Source: Armatimonadota bacterium
GTDB taxonomy: Bacteria; Armatimonadota; JAAZEB01
Length of the DNA stretch: 34,628 nucleotides
NCBI GenBank assembly: GCA_012512505.1
Contig: JAAZEB010000214.1
Coordinates: 1 to 34,628, forward strand
Direction: 5' to 3'
Shown here: positions 33,902 through 34,628 of the stretch, piece by piece
Layout: each line of letters opens with the position of its first letter
How positions within the stretch are numbered: position 1 is the stretch's first letter
Notes under the pieces: generated by a model
The model's input: only the letters and a program-made list of their open reading frames with translations
Databases searched by the model: none
Told to the model about the DNA's origin: nothing
Made by a program: the position numbers and the translations under genes

Positions 33902-34628
33902 GCGGATGCCTCCACCTTTTCCTCTTGCTGCACGATGCGCACGAAGAGATCCTCCAGCGTTTGGCGCTGCGGGATCACCGAAACCAGGCGAGCATTGGCG
34001 CCGCGCACCGTATCCACAATCGCCTGAATGACATCCTGACGGGTATCGTAAGCCACCACGCGCCCGGCGGCCAGGTTGGCCTCTGCCGCCAGCTCCACCA
34101 CCTTGCGCCCGGCCTCCTCGGAGAGCCCCTCCGCGATGATCTCCACGCGCTCGGAGGCCAGCAGGTCATTCAGCTTGCCGATTCGCTCCAGGCGGCCGCG
34201 GTTGAGGATCGCCACTCGGTCGCTGATGCGCTCGACATCGGAAAGGTGGTGCGAGCACAGCAGGACCGTCTTGCCCTGCTCGCGCAGCTTCAGGATGACA
34301 TCGCGCACCTCGCGCTGGGCGATGGGGTCCAGACCGGAGGTGGGCTCGTCCAGCAGCAGCACCTTCGGGTCGTTCACCAGAGCCTGCGCGATGCCGACGC
34401 GCTGGAACATACCGCGGGAGTACTCGCGCAGGCGCCGGCCGCGCGCGTGCGACATTCCCACCAGCTCCAGCAGGTCATCAATGCGCTTGTTCAGCAGGGA
34501 GCCGCCCAACCCGAAGAGGCGGCCGTAGAACCGGAGCAGCTCTTCCGCGGTGAGGAAGTCGTAGAAATAGGGGCTGTCCGGCACGAAGGAGATGTCGTAT
34601 TTGACCGACGTATCCCAGAGGTCTTTGC
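33898..34628 (-). CDS. ABC transporter ATP-binding protein (N-terminus beyond window edge)
   Basis: YSRGMFQRVGIAQALVNDPKVLLLDEPTSGLDPIAQREVRDVILKLREQGKTVLLCSHHLSDVERISDRVAILNRG. Frame stays open to the right edge (DLWDTSVKYDISFVPDSPYFYDFL), so it is partial. Confidence 0.93.
   Translation of the reverse strand, partial: KDLWDTSVKYDISFVPDSPYFYDFLTAEELLRFYGRLFGLGGSLLNKRIDDLLELVGMSHARGRRLREYSRGMFQRVGIAQALVNDPKVLLLDEPTSGLDPIAQREVRDVILKLREQGKTVLLCSHHLSDVERISDRVAILNRGRLERIGKLNDLLASERVEIIAEGLSEEAGRKVVELAAEANLAAGRVVAYDTRQDVIQAIVDTVRGANARLVSVIPQRQTLEDLFVRIVQQEEKVEASA

Noticed and set aside
1-34628. CRISPR arrays, tRNAs, rRNAs, transposases, prophage genes
   Set aside because: No regularly spaced repeats, no GTTCRANYC-type tRNA arms with paired acceptor stems, and no integrase or transposase motifs noticed on either strand by eye. 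tRNAscan-SE and CRISPR finders would be decisive.

Overview
High-GC (roughly two-thirds G+C by eye) bacterial chromosomal window, densely coded. A TolC-family outer-membrane protein points to a diderm host. Housekeeping genes flank an accessory block: polA, rpsA (four S1 repeats) and coaE on the left, trpS and a cytidylate-kinase-like gene on the right. The most unusual region is ~5.68-19.19 kb. It starts at a near-consensus sigma70 promoter and ends at a strong intrinsic terminator, and it encodes four large exported proteins. Protein A (1765 aa) has beta-propeller repeats carrying inserted DxDxDG calcium-type loops, a Rossmann/amidotransferase-like segment and carboxypeptidase-regulatory-like repeats. 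Protein B has a CsgG/FlgT-like domain followed by FnIII/Ig-like domains. Protein C has an M6-metalloprotease-like fold in which the HExxH zinc motif is absent. Protein D has an N-terminal domain I do not recognise. A, C and D share a ~430-450 aa C-terminal module ending in a colinear 15-residue motif, [DN]GxTVRxxRPxxxxR-stop. This is a candidate undescribed surface-display or sorting module, physically linked to a CsgG-like protein. Other points of interest are an AbrB-like regulator gene with back-to-back consensus promoters whose -35 boxes form an inverted repeat, hairpin-rich leaders before rpsA and coaE, a terminator abutting the degT-family gene, and an ABC transporter/TPR-protein operon. 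No tRNA, rRNA, CRISPR array or transposase was recognised.
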